DNA of 64,000 bases from an uncultured Oscillospiraceae bacterium (GCA_910579775.1 CAJTUE010000007.1:1-64000); one strand, 5' to 3'. Shown: positions 32,840-40,378, counted from the stretch's first letter. Numbers and translations are program-made. The notes: generated from the letters alone by a model not told the origin.

Positions 32840-33307
32840 TTATATAAGGCTCAACTGCTCGCAGGGCTCCTCCTGGGGGGTGGGGGCCTGGAAGGCCTTG
32901 ATGAACTCGCTGTACGGTCTGGCGGCGATCCCGTACCGGGCGTACATGGCCCGCGTCTTGGGATTGCTCTCCACCGCGTAGAACTGGGCCCCGTCCGATC
33001 CGTTTCGGGGGAACACGAACCGCATGAGGGCACTCTCCTTGAAGGTGGGGGGATCGGCGTCCAGGTCATTGAAGTAGGCCTCTGCCGGGGCCCAGCCGGT
33101 CTTCTTCTTGATGTTCTCCATCGTCTGCCGCATTTGGTAGGCCGGACGGGCGGTGATGATGATGACCCGATCCTTGCGGATCGCCTCGATCAGGTCAAGG
33201 CGGTATTCCTCCGCCTCCATGCGCCGGGTAAAGGGCCGGAGGTGCCGGGTGTCCATCTGGTTTTTAACGAGGGTATAGTTGAGATCGAGCAGACAAATCT
33301 TTTCCAT
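32840..33307 (-). CDS. HAD-like protein, separately transcribed (moron-like)
   Basis: A 155-residue protein with a HAD-type start CLLDLNYTLVKN and motif II VIIITARP. The usual DxD of motif I is DxN here (DLN), so ordinary phosphatase chemistry may be changed or lost. It has its own promoter (33345-33373) and terminator (32793-32824) within a large operon. This is the layout of a gene expressed from the prophage independently of the lytic programme. A nucleotide or polynucleotide phosphatase role would be a guess. Confidence 0.7.
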   Translation of the reverse strand: MEKICLLDLNYTLVKNQMDTRHLRPFTRRMEAEEYRLDLIEAIRKDRVIIITARPAYQMRQTMENIKKKTGWAPAEAYFNDLDADPPTFKESALMRFVFPRNGSDGAQFYAVESNPKTRAMYARYGIAARPYSEFIKAFQAPTPQEEPCEQLSLI

Positions 33308-33344
33308 GGTAGGTATCTCCTTTGGTTAGTTATTCCCCGAAGAT

Positions 33345-33373
33345 ATTATACCACTTTTCTGGGTCGTTGTCAC
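33345..33373 (-). promoter_or_regulatory. Sigma-A promoter of the HAD-like gene
   Basis: Minus strand: -35 GTGACA (33373-33368), 17-base spacer, extended -10 TGG-TATAAT (33350-33345). The predicted transcript starts near 33338 and carries AATAACTAACC near its 5' end. Confidence 0.8.
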
Positions 33374-33394
33374 AGGTTTTGCGAAAATTCTTTC

Positions 33395-33413
33395 GATATT
33401 TCAAACAAATATC
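33395..33413. promoter_or_regulatory. Inverted repeat upstream of the HAD promoter
   Basis: GATATTT (33395-33401) and AAATATC (33407-33413) flank a 5-base spacer; TTCGAT and ATCGAA extend a second outer pairing (33392-33397 and 33415-33420). It lies upstream of the -35, so it could be an activator or repressor site. Confidence 0.4.
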
Positions 33414-33484
33414 AATCGAAGGCAACCGTGCCCCGACAGCAAAACCGTGGCGACCCGCTATCTACACTCTCTCAGTATGGAAGA

Positions 33485-33544
33485 GTATAACACAGATAAA
33501 TTGCACAAGTCTATTGCACGTTTTTTGCACCGGTAAATTGCACG
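33485..33544 (-). promoter_or_regulatory. Late-promoter candidate with four-copy TTGCAC array
   Basis: TTGCAC occurs at 33502, 33515, 33526 and 33539 (plus-strand starts; GTGCAA on the minus strand), spaced 13, 11 and 13 bases, about one helical turn. Downstream in the minus direction is an extended -10 TGT-TATACT (33490-33485) with no good -35; the nearest GTGCAA box takes its place. This is the layout of an activator-dependent promoter, and the ArpU-like gene lies next to it. Confidence 0.6.
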
Positions 33545-33546
33545 GC

Positions 33547-34056
33547 CTATTTGATCGCCTCAGCTCCGTAAAGCCACACGGAGAGCTTCTGCACCAGGCG
33601 TTTCCTGTTCCTCCAGACGGTGGAAGTATCACACGGGATCATGGCCGCCACCTCCTCATCTGTGAGGTTGGTAATATACCTCCCGGTGACGGTCTGGTAA
33701 TATTCATCATCTGAGATCGTGTCCAAGGCTCGGTTCATAACCTCGACCTCATACTCATCCGCCGCGATGGTGGCCTCCATGTCCATCACCACGGCCTCGA
33801 AGATCTCCTCCGGGGTCAGTCGGACGCCAGACTTCTGGAAGCGGGTGATGCTCTTATCCCGCGACCTCGGCCCGTACTTCCTGATCTCCTCCAGCCTCTC
33901 CCTGTCCTCATCCAGCTTGGACATGAGGACAGGGAGAGCATAGAGGCGGCGCTCGGTAGCCTTGAAGGCGTCCTTCGCTGTCCTCTCCCCCGACATCTTC
34001 CCGGCCTGGACGGCGCGGAAAATGATATTTTCGACCTCAGATGTGAATTTACCCAT
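33547..34056 (-). CDS. ArpU-like / sigma-like late transcription regulator
   Basis: A 169-residue protein with a C-terminal helix-turn-helix similar to sigma region 4 (NLTDEEVAAMIPCDTSTVWRNRK, in two halves). Proteins of this type at the end of the early region activate late genes in Firmicute phages. It stands directly before the TTGCAC array and late operon, supporting the role. The ribosome binding site is a G-run and is weak. A plus-strand promoter overlaps its start codon. Confidence 0.8.
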   Translation of the reverse strand: MGKFTSEVENIIFRAVQAGKMSGERTAKDAFKATERRLYALPVLMSKLDEDRERLEEIRKYGPRSRDKSITRFQKSGVRLTPEEIFEAVVMDMEATIAADEYEVEVMNRALDTISDDEYYQTVTGRYITNLTDEEVAAMIPCDTSTVWRNRKRLVQKLSVWLYGAEAIK

Positions 34057-34084
34057 TGATTTGTCGCCCCCCGTATGGTATAAT
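34056..34084 (+). promoter_or_regulatory. Plus-strand promoter opposing the early operon
   Basis: -35 TTGATT (34056-34061), 17-base spacer, extended -10 TGG-TATAAT (34079-34084). It drives transcription away from the late regulator gene, towards a terminator only 45 bases away. Confidence 0.65.
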
Positions 34085-34090
34085 AGTCCT

Positions 34091-34133
34091 TGCCACGGGG
34101 CTGTCTTCCTTTTGCGGGAGGCGGCCTTTTTTT
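34091..34133 (+). ncRNA. Predicted short RNA ending in an intrinsic terminator
   Basis: From the predicted start at 34091 the transcript soon forms an 11-bp stem (34099-34109 with 34116-34126, three G-U pairs, loop of six) followed by seven T (34127-34133). It would be about 43 bases, antisense to the leader of the late regulator. No ORF fits in it. The stem and T-run are seen directly; the existence of the RNA is inferred. Confidence 0.5.
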
Positions 34134-34392
34134 ATTTGAACATTGAGGGTGAAAATAGTACCCTTAAAACCCTATCTACCACTTTTCCAAGCCGCTTGAA
34201 CGGGCCCATCTTAGGGTGGCCCGTCAACGGCGGAACGAAGTCGCCGTCCGCCGAGTATGGCTTCCGGCTCCAGTAAGCATCCAGGGCTCCGGGGGCCGCC
34301 ACGGTTCCGAAGTACATCGGCGAGGCTATCCGCTCCAGCGCCTCCACCCGGCGCTCCAGCTTGCGGATGCGCTTCTCCCGGCGGGCGCTCAT
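34132..34392 (-). CDS. Small basic hypothetical protein
   Basis: An 86-residue protein with a basic coiled-coil start (SARREKRIRKLERRVEALERI) and an aromatic/proline-rich second half. Unknown function. It overlaps the preceding gene by four bases, so it belongs to the early operon. Confidence 0.6.
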   Translation of the reverse strand: MSARREKRIRKLERRVEALERIASPMYFGTVAAPGALDAYWSRKPYSADGDFVPPLTGHPKMGPFKRLGKVVDRVLRVLFSPSMFK

Positions 34393-34811
34393 TTGGAAAC
34401 CTCCGCCATAGGCTCGGCCTTCTTCTCCTTGGAGAGGAGGGCCAGAAGGCGGTTGTAAGCGACGGTCAGGGTGGCGGCCTCTTCCCTGTTCTCCCGTTCC
34501 GCCTTCGGGAGGGCGAAGGCCAGGGGGCCCACCATAGCCTTGAGCATAGCGCGGGCAAACGGATCATCGAGTTTCACCCGTCTCTTCTTCTCGATCATCT
34601 CCCGCAGGGAGAAAAGGAGGGTTTCATCGTCCACCTCCAGGCACTCAGGGACGGGGATCGGGGCCGAGGCCTCGCCCTTTCCGATCAGAGAGGCGGCCCC
34701 CGTGACGATCTCATTGACCTTGCGGGCCTCCTCGTTGTTGTTCTCCAGGTAGTCCTTGCGGGCCTTCCGCCCCATGTCCAGCAGACCGGCGATGATTTCA
34801 GACTTTTCCAT
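34389..34811 (-). CDS. Hypothetical early protein
   Basis: A 140-residue helical, charged protein (ARKDYLENNNEEARKVNEI, REMIEKKRRVKLDDPFARAM). No recognised domain. It overlaps recU by 14 bases, which suggests coupled translation. Possibly a recombination accessory factor by context only. Confidence 0.6.
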   Translation of the reverse strand: MEKSEIIAGLLDMGRKARKDYLENNNEEARKVNEIVTGAASLIGKGEASAPIPVPECLEVDDETLLFSLREMIEKKRRVKLDDPFARAMLKAMVGPLAFALPKAERENREEAATLTVAYNRLLALLSKEKKAEPMAEVSK

Positions 34812-35346
34812 TTTCAGTTTCTCCTTTCAGATGATCCAGGAACAGCAGAACCCCGGAACCGCCTATGCGGACTTCATAGGGGGCCGCCTCCTGGGGGGTT
34901 ATGTACTTGTGGCCGAAGTGGCCCTTGAGATCGCGCCAGATGCCCCAGGGGATGCGGTAGAATCCCACAGAGGCGAAGGAACAGAGGACAAAGGCCCAGA
35001 CTCCATACTGATAGGCTCGCTCCAGGCGCTCGGCCTGTTCCTCTGTTACCCGATCTTGGCTCATCCTCCCGGTGTCGGTGTACTTGGCCTCGAAGTTGAC
35101 GGCCCGCCCACCCTGGAGGAAGCCCTTGAAGTCGGCCTGGGCGCACTTGGTATAGTGGGCGATGAACTTCCCGCCTCCCAGGTCTTTGATCGGTTGCATA
35201 GGCTCCGGCGTCTTCTCGATGTCGGCGATCTCCCGGATGCGGTAGTAGTCACATCCGGCCTCGATCAGCTTCTCAAAGAAGGCACCCTGGGCCTTGTTGA
35301 CCTTGCCCTGGTATCGCCTCCGGGCGGCTTGCTCGCTCGGCATCAT
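34798..35346 (-). CDS. recU: RecU-like Holliday junction resolvase
   Basis: A 182-residue protein with QGKVNKAQGAFFEKLIEAGC, the catalytic region KCAQADFKGFLQGGRAVNFEAK (acidic residue and E-x-K) and EEQAERLERAYQYGVWAFVL, all characteristic of RecU. It resolves four-way junctions and is common in Firmicute phages for recombination and packaging of branched DNA. Its neighbours include SbcCD-like and DnaD-like genes. Confidence 0.85.
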   Translation of the reverse strand: MMPSEQAARRRYQGKVNKAQGAFFEKLIEAGCDYYRIREIADIEKTPEPMQPIKDLGGGKFIAHYTKCAQADFKGFLQGGRAVNFEAKYTDTGRMSQDRVTEEQAERLERAYQYGVWAFVLCSFASVGFYRIPWGIWRDLKGHFGHKYITPQEAAPYEVRIGGSGVLLFLDHLKGETENGKV

Positions 35347-35749
35347 GCCTGATCTTCTCCTTTCCCTCTTCCTCAGTCTGGAACACGGTGATCCCCCAGG
35401 CCTCCAGCAGGGCCATGGTGAAGGGGACGGGCTCGCAGATCCACCGGGGGGTTACGATCCGCCCGAAGAGGAAGGTCTCTGCCTCCCTCACGCCGATATG
35501 ACAGGCCGGGTTCTCACTTACCCGCCACACGGTAGAGCCCAGGGGGACGGGGAGGTGAACCAGGAGGCCCGCCGCCTCTTCCCTCTCCAGCTTACACACG
35601 CTGGAATCTGTTTTGATCGAGCCAGAAAGAGGGGCAGATGCGGCCCATCCTATAAAGCGGCCAGTCCTTTTGACGGTCAGCGTGAGCACACCCGTAAGAA
35701 CGCCCATACAGGCAAGTAGAACAGTCTTCCGGCACTTTCTTCTTTTCAT
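35273..35749 (-). CDS. Hypothetical protein with N-terminal membrane segment
   Basis: A 158-residue protein beginning with a basic start and a hydrophobic stretch (TVLLACMGVLTGVLTLTV), then a soluble part with CHIGVREAETFLFGRIVTP. The C-terminal 25 residues overlap recU in another frame by 74 bases. It may be a signal-anchored protein. GGAGGAG lies 12 bases before the ATG at 35749. Confidence 0.55.
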   Translation of the reverse strand: MKRRKCRKTVLLACMGVLTGVLTLTVKRTGRFIGWAASAPLSGSIKTDSSVCKLEREEAAGLLVHLPVPLGSTVWRVSENPACHIGVREAETFLFGRIVTPRWICEPVPFTMALLEAWGITVFQTEEEGKEKIRHDAERASRPEAIPGQGQQGPGCLL

Positions 35750-35758
35750 AGGCTTCAA

Positions 35759-36045
35759 TCACTCCTCCACCACCCCCTCTCCGCTCATATATCCGCGGCT
35801 CACGGCGATCTCCCTGACCTTGCGGATGGTGGCGTCGCTCATGCGGAGTCCGTCATCCCCCCGGACGCCCAGCTCCGCCAGGAACTCGGCGATGGTCTCT
35901 TCCCTGGTGGGCCTCTGGGCCGATTCCCGGCGGCCAGGTTGTCCAGATACTCGCAGAGCTGGGCGTCGGTCATCTTGCGGACGCGGATCGCCCGCTCATG
36001 CTGTTCCCGCTCCGGGCCCGTCCTCCGACAGCTTGGTTTCTTCAT
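35759..36045 (-). pseudogene. Small early protein gene with an apparent one-base frameshift
   Basis: Starts MKKPSCRRTGPEREQHERA with a good ribosome binding site, then at about 35923 the frame runs into Arg/Pro-rich unnatural sequence. The -1 frame continues sensibly from GGG-AAT: ESAQRPTREETIAEFLAELGV and ends SGEGVVEE at 35759. One added G in that GGG run gives a single protein of about 95 residues. It could be a true mutation or a homopolymer error. Unknown function. Confidence 0.65.
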
Positions 36046-36203
36046 ATTCTCCCCTCCTTCCAGCACTCGACAAAGTGTGTATAGGCATTCCCCTTGCCCC
36101 GCTTCTCCTTCCCATGCCGGACGGTGTAGCCGTTCCGGGCCAGGATCACAACGAGGGTGTCGCGGTCAACCTCTCTGGCGCAGTCAATTTTCAGGCGTTC
36201 CAT
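36042..36203 (-). CDS. Small phage protein
   Basis: A 53-residue protein (MERLKIDCAREVDRDTLVVI, then NGYTVRHGKEKRGKG). It has GAGGAG 8 bases upstream and overlaps the next gene start by four bases (ATGA). Such short basic proteins are frequent in Clostridia phage early regions. Function unknown. Confidence 0.65.
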   Translation of the reverse strand: MERLKIDCAREVDRDTLVVILARNGYTVRHGKEKRGKGNAYTHFVECWKEGRI

Positions 36204-36393
36204 CGCTTGCGCTCCTCTCATGGTAGTAGGTCTTACAGGCCCGGTTGGTCTGGGATCTCCACCAGGTATCAGGCTTCACGGCACACCGCCCGGTAGCCGT
36301 GGGTGCTTCGCCGTTGTGGCCCCGGATGAAGTGGACGCACTTCCCACAGGTTCCCGGCCTCTCGATGATCTTCGGGTGTTTCTGGCCTCTCAT
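36184..36393 (-). CDS. Small Cys-rich protein, possible zinc finger
   Basis: A 69-residue protein with CGKCVHFIRGHNG and two later cysteines (RCAVK, RACKTYY). The C-x2-C with spaced partners suggests metal binding. The ATG at 36393 follows GGAGG by 10 bases. It overlaps both neighbours by a few bases. Confidence 0.6.
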   Translation of the reverse strand: MRGQKHPKIIERPGTCGKCVHFIRGHNGEAPTATGRCAVKPDTWWRSQTNRACKTYYHERSASDGTPEN

Positions 36394-37196
36394 AAAGATT
36401 CTTCCTCCTCGGTACAATCACACATAGCGGTATCTTCTTGGGGAAGCGCCTTCTTTACATCGGCCCAAAACCTGGCGCTGCTGGTTTTGTCAGTTGGAAC
36501 AATCTTTAGGACATCTCGCATTTCTTGGAATTTCGGCTCCAGTTCCTTCAAAAATGCCCCTTTGATTATGCTGTAACCGATGATCTCCTCTGCTTCCTTT
36601 GCCTCCTCCCAAATATCTGGGCGGAGGCAAAACACGCAATACCAATGTTGACGACCAGCCTTGAGACATCCGATACAGTTCGCGTGTTTGAAGATCTGGT
36701 AGGTGGTGGGCCGCTGGATTCCGACCTCCTCTGTGGCGCATATGGTGCGCGGCCAGTCAGCCAGCGGAAACACGGCCTTGTAGCCCATATCAGCCATCAC
36801 AGCCGCCCGGCGGGCCACACGGTTTGTCTCCTCTGCATCAAAGCCATAAATCACCTCATCGCCCTTCGTTCCGTGCTCATTAAGCCATTTGTAGAACGGT
36901 TCAGTTTTGAGCCTGGAGGTACAGAATGCCGGATGGTTGAACGCCTTAAACGCTTTGTTCGCAACTGCTACGGCCAACGGCGGCGTTGTCTCCCACCCTG
37001 GCATATTTGCAGGGGTGATAGGAAGTTCCAGGTAGTCGGCCACTTCTCGTTTGAAGCGTTTAATATCTTCATGCTCAACATGGGGGGATATATCATGGTT
37101 GAGCAGAATAACGTCAGACTTCCCATACTTTCGGACGGTTTCAATAGCGGCCAGAGCCGAGGAGTGACCTCCACTGAAACAGACAATGTGCTTCAT
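36390..37196 (-). CDS. PAPS reductase-like PP-loop ATPase
   Basis: A 268-residue protein of the PP-loop superfamily. It begins MKHIVCFSGGHSSALAAIET (PP-loop SGGHSSA) and has four cysteines in two pairs (CIGC, CVFC) around residue 185, which could bind a metal or Fe-S cluster. Phage homologs are called phosphoadenosine phosphosulfate reductase family, but substrates are mostly unknown; related enzymes include DndC-type sulfur transfer proteins. Its start overlaps the stop of the DUF5131 gene by four bases, so the pair works together. Confidence 0.75.
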   Translation of the reverse strand: MKHIVCFSGGHSSALAAIETVRKYGKSDVILLNHDISPHVEHEDIKRFKREVADYLELPITPANMPGWETTPPLAVAVANKAFKAFNHPAFCTSRLKTEPFYKWLNEHGTKGDEVIYGFDAEETNRVARRAAVMADMGYKAVFPLADWPRTICATEEVGIQRPTTYQIFKHANCIGCLKAGRQHWYCVFCLRPDIWEEAKEAEEIIGYSIIKGAFLKELEPKFQEMRDVLKIVPTDKTSSARFWADVKKALPQEDTAMCDCTEEEESL

Positions 37197-38227
37197 TGTA
37201 CTCCCTCCCTCTTGGGGCACCACAGCGGGGAACGATTTGACTGAGTTCCCGGAATATGCTTCCCCAGTTTTTCACAGGTGTAGGATGTCCCGCGCTTCCC
37301 TTGCTGGACGGCGCCGACGTGCTCGCACTCTCGGCACCTGGGCACCAGCTTCTTCCCGTTCTCTGCCTTGGGCATATCCGCCGGGAACTCCCGGATCAGG
37401 TCTTTTCCCCACACCGGGGCGAGGCTATCTTTCATAAACACGGGGATGTGGAGCGTGTGGGCATCGAAGACAATATTCTCTACCCACTCACGCCGCGGGC
37501 GGTTCTTACTGGCCCCCGGCCCCGTCATGGCCCCAATGATGATCCAATCAACGCAAAGCCGATCCATCGAGACAGCGGGGAACATATAACGATTCCAGGC
37601 AGGGGTCTTTGTGATGTCACACATCAGGGGCTCTATGCTCAGGAAGGTCTTTGCCTCCCCGCTCAGGGCCCAAAAGGCTTCACACGCATCGCTCATTTGA
37701 TCTGCGTCGGTGGCTGTGGCCCCGTACCAATAATTGTTTTCAATGGGAAGCGCGCCGGTAATTTCATCCAGAATGCAATACCTCACAGGGGTCTTCGTGA
37801 GGAATAAGTAGGTGTGCCTTGGTGCCTTCTTGCAGGCCTCGAAAACCGCCATGATCCACTCCGTCGGTATCCACTCTCCGAACAGGTCTCCCATGCTGGA
37901 AACAAAGATCCGGGAAGGAATGAGCCGCTTCTCCGGGTAGTCCAGGGTGTAGTCGTTGAAGGTAGGCCGGAAGCCACACGGGTAGGGCGTACTTCTGGAA
38001 TATACGCCCCTCTCATCCATCAGGCGCACCGGCTCCTTCACGATAGCAAGGCCGGGAAAATCCTTTTCTCCAGTGATCGCGTCAGGGTTCATGGGGCGCT
38101 CTACCGCGTGGGGCTCAAAGCGGCGGGTGATACTTCTTGCGTAGCAGTAGGGGCAACCGTGGAAGCAACCCGTGACCGGGTTCCAGGTGTGGGTCGCCCA
38201 CTCGATCTTTGTTTTGTGTACGTTCAT
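37193..38227 (-). CDS. DUF5131 (phage gp37/gp68-like) radical-SAM-type protein
   Basis: A 344-residue protein with CFHGCPYCYA, a C-x3-C-x2-C iron-sulfur motif near residue 21, and the segments RIFVSSMGDLFGEW and TYLFLTKTP that mark the DUF5131 family. A Cys-rich C-terminus (RCRECEHVG, YTCEKLG, LWCPKR) may bind zinc. The reaction is unknown. The start at 38227 lies in the shared leader GGAGATAGCTAACC. It is coupled to the PP-loop gene. Confidence 0.8.
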   Translation of the reverse strand: MNVHKTKIEWATHTWNPVTGCFHGCPYCYARSITRRFEPHAVERPMNPDAITGEKDFPGLAIVKEPVRLMDERGVYSRSTPYPCGFRPTFNDYTLDYPEKRLIPSRIFVSSMGDLFGEWIPTEWIMAVFEACKKAPRHTYLFLTKTPVRYCILDEITGALPIENNYWYGATATDADQMSDACEAFWALSGEAKTFLSIEPLMCDITKTPAWNRYMFPAVSMDRLCVDWIIIGAMTGPGASKNRPRREWVENIVFDAHTLHIPVFMKDSLAPVWGKDLIREFPADMPKAENGKKLVPRCRECEHVGAVQQGKRGTSYTCEKLGKHIPGTQSNRSPLWCPKREGVQ

Positions 38228-38233
38228 GGTTAG

Positions 38234-38359
38234 CTATCTCCCTTTCCTTCCGGGCCTCTTTCTCCGCTCTTGCCCTCTCTCCCAATCCTTCCGGGGGTAG
38301 CAAATCTTCGGGCAGTTCGGCTTCCGCTTGCACTCTTCACAAGGGCTTTTGCTCGGCAT
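38234..38359 (-). CDS. Very small Cys-rich protein
   Basis: A 41-residue protein, MPSKSPCEECKRKPNCPK followed by a basic tail. Four cysteines in two pairs fit a zinc knuckle. Its stop codon lies inside the ribosome binding leader of the DUF5131 gene, so translation is likely coupled. Confidence 0.6.
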   Translation of the reverse strand: MPSKSPCEECKRKPNCPKICYPRKDWERGQERRKRPGRKGR

Positions 38360-38561
38360 ATTCAGGCCCCTCCCCATGTTTTTTTCTCAGCTCGGCGTAG
38401 AACCTCGGAAGGTTCGGCCCTCCCTCACACTGCCCACGCTCAATCTCCACACAACGATGTTTTGGGTAGGCGGGGTATCCGTATTTCCAGAGGTTCCCCT
38501 CCCAATCAAGGAGGATCGATCCGTCCGGGGCCCGGTAGGCCACATAGGTTCCCTTCTTCAT
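38337..38561 (-). CDS. Small hypothetical protein
   Basis: A 74-residue protein starting MKKGTYVAYRAPDGSILLDW with a C-terminal charged end. GGAGG is 7 bases from the ATG. The frame is open further upstream, but that part overlaps the previous gene. No known domain. Confidence 0.55.
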   Translation of the reverse strand: MKKGTYVAYRAPDGSILLDWEGNLWKYGYPAYPKHRCVEIERGQCEGGPNLPRFYAELRKKHGEGPEYAEQKPL

Positions 38562-39025
38562 GCCCTGCCCTCCATCAAAGCCTTCTCGGCCTCCTCTTCG
38601 GTCAGAAAGACGGTCTTCCCAAATTTTGAAGCGTTCAGCCTGAGTGTTTCTGACATGGTGCATGGATTCCTCATTCGGACTTGTACTTCTTGATTCCCGG
38701 TGATATATATCCTGTCAACAATGTGCAGTCTGTACCCCTCGCCGTATGTGACATATACCGGGTCCCCCACCTTGCAGGGCAGCACCACCAGCCGCCTGTC
38801 CTTTACCATTTTGGCGAGCTCACCATACGTTTTGGCCCCCACCATAAGGCGGATGTTTGACATCTCCCGGCACAACGCATCAAACTCCTCTGGTGTCAGC
38901 CCGGTATCCTCATAGGCGGCAAGGCGGTCAATCGCCTCGGTATAGACCCTGCCGTCATCGTCCCGCCCAACAGAACCTTCGGCACACCAAATGCCGTTGA
39001 CACCTCTCATTGTTAGCCTCTCCAT
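38558..39025 (-). CDS. Conserved early phage protein
   Basis: A 155-residue protein starting MERLTMRGVNGIWC with AIDRLAAYEDTGLTPEEFDAL in the middle. The phrase LAAYEDTGLTPEE is very common in early proteins of Clostridia phages. The second half has a beta-rich CKVGDPVYVTYGEG region. Function unknown. Confidence 0.65.
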   Translation of the reverse strand: MERLTMRGVNGIWCAEGSVGRDDDGRVYTEAIDRLAAYEDTGLTPEEFDALCREMSNIRLMVGAKTYGELAKMVKDRRLVVLPCKVGDPVYVTYGEGYRLHIVDRIYITGNQEVQVRMRNPCTMSETLRLNASKFGKTVFLTEEEAEKALMEGRA

Positions 39026-39026
39026 G

Positions 39027-39638
39027 TCAACCCTCCTCATAGGGATCTGGGAGGCTCCAGTCCCATTCCTGGGCGGCGTTCTGGGTCTTGCGAAAATGGT
39101 TTTCCTTCCCGTCCCCCTCGAAGTAGAGATAGTCAGAGGGGAGCGTCCGGCCCATCACAAGGTCGCCGTTCTTCTCGGCGGCCCAGAGGCAGAGAATATC
39201 CTCAGCCAAATCCAGCATCTCCGGGTAGACCTCCGCGTTCTCCCGGTAGGCGAACTGATACGGCGTAGTCAGCACCTCGGCCAGGGTGTCCCCAAACCTC
39301 CCATCATCCAGGCGGTTGAGGGCGCACCAGCCCACAGCGGCTTGTCTGGCCTTGCTGGGAACTATGTAGGCCTCTGCCCCGATGACCTTCGCCAGCATCA
39401 CCACTTCCTCTTCGGTGAAGGGGTGGGGCGGCTCAGGGTCGGGCGTCGGCGCCGGGGAGGGCGTAGGCGATACCGCCGGGGGCGGGGCGGGCTCCAGCTC
39501 AGGGTCTTCCCGCACCAGGGGCATCACCGCCGGGGCGGCGGCCTCCCGCGCCGTCGTCCAAACGTCCCCGGTACAGGCGCTCGCAAAAATCATCAGGCAC
39601 AGCACCGAACAGATCAGCGTCATAATCTTATCTTTCAT
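39027..39638 (-). CDS. Lipoprotein with SleB-type cell wall hydrolase domain
   Basis: A 203-residue exported protein. A lipobox ends the signal peptide (CLMIFASAC, cleavage before Cys22). A Pro-rich linker (SPTPSPAPTPDPEPP) leads to a SleB/CwlJ-type hydrolase domain with VVMLAKVIGAEAY (catalytic Glu expected there) and the AAVGWCALNRL segment. Predicted to be anchored outside the membrane and to cut peptidoglycan. It is placed in the early operon, not with lysis genes, so it may alter the wall against other phages or during early infection. Confidence 0.8.
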   Translation of the reverse strand: MKDKIMTLICSVLCLMIFASACTGDVWTTAREAAAPAVMPLVREDPELEPAPPPAVSPTPSPAPTPDPEPPHPFTEEEVVMLAKVIGAEAYIVPSKARQAAVGWCALNRLDDGRFGDTLAEVLTTPYQFAYRENAEVYPEMLDLAEDILCLWAAEKNGDLVMGRTLPSDYLYFEGDGKENHFRKTQNAAQEWDWSLPDPYEEG

Positions 39639-40330
39639 GGCGTCCTCCTTGTATCTTCATAGTCTCTGGCTTCCTCAACGGTATTGATCCCCCGCTGTCC
39701 CAGCCGTCGCAATACCGCAGAGACATACTTCCAGTTCACGGCCCCCCTCTGCCTCGCCTGGTCGAAGGCGTAGGCGAGAAGCCCCTTCCGATCCTCCGGG
39801 AAGGTCATCTCGAAGGTTCCGTCTTCCTTCCTCTCCTGGTGCATGAGGCAGAAGAACACGTCCCTCACGTCCCCTGGGGTCGGCTTCTCACTTGGCAGGA
39901 ACTCCGCCCATAGCTTTTCCGTAATCTCCTGGGCCTCCAGGCTCAATGCCTCGGTATAGCCGAAATAGGTCGTAGGGTCTTCCCTGACCTCCCCCAGGAA
40001 GTCACCGGGTTCCAGATCGGGGGCGAGCTCCGGGGCCTCCAGGCCCTCCACAGATACCAGCCGGTAGGTGCTGGGCTTCCCCCTCACGCCCGGGGTAAAT
40101 ATCAAAAGGCCGTCCTCTATGAGCTCGGCGCGGGCCGCTGTCATCACTGATTTGGATATTTTCGTCCCAAATAAGTAACACAGGCGGTTATTGTCGATCT
40201 GGAACTGGGGTTCCCAATTCAGGCGGTTGTCAAACTGCATGAGCTTATACCACAGCAGTTGTGCGTTGACGGAAAGAGGGGCCCGCCTCATCCGGCGCTC
40301 GAAGGCGTTTATTTCCGATAGGTACTTCAA
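39635..40330 (-). CDS. DnaD-like phage replication protein
   Basis: A 231-residue protein with an N-terminal winged-helix region (SVNAQLLWYKLMQFDNRLNW) and a C-terminal helical part (LLAYAFDQARQRGAVNWKYV) like DnaD/DnaB_2 domains. Such proteins open the origin or load helicase in Firmicute phages. The start is TTG at 40330, preceded by GGAGG at 9 bases; no ATG is well placed. Confidence 0.75.
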   Translation of the reverse strand: MKYLSEINAFERRMRRAPLSVNAQLLWYKLMQFDNRLNWEPQFQIDNNRLCYLFGTKISKSVMTAARAELIEDGLLIFTPGVRGKPSTYRLVSVEGLEAPELAPDLEPGDFLGEVREDPTTYFGYTEALSLEAQEITEKLWAEFLPSEKPTPGDVRDVFFCLMHQERKEDGTFEMTFPEDRKGLLAYAFDQARQRGAVNWKYVSAVLRRLGQRGINTVEEARDYEDTRRTP

Positions 40331-40378
40331 CCGGCGGCCCCTCCTTTCCTCAAGCGTTTAGGGGCCGGTGCCCCGAAA

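Noticed and set aside
33502..33544. Short CRISPR-like array
   Set aside because: Repeats are only 6 bases with 5-7 base gaps and no cas genes; it is better explained as regulator binding sites.
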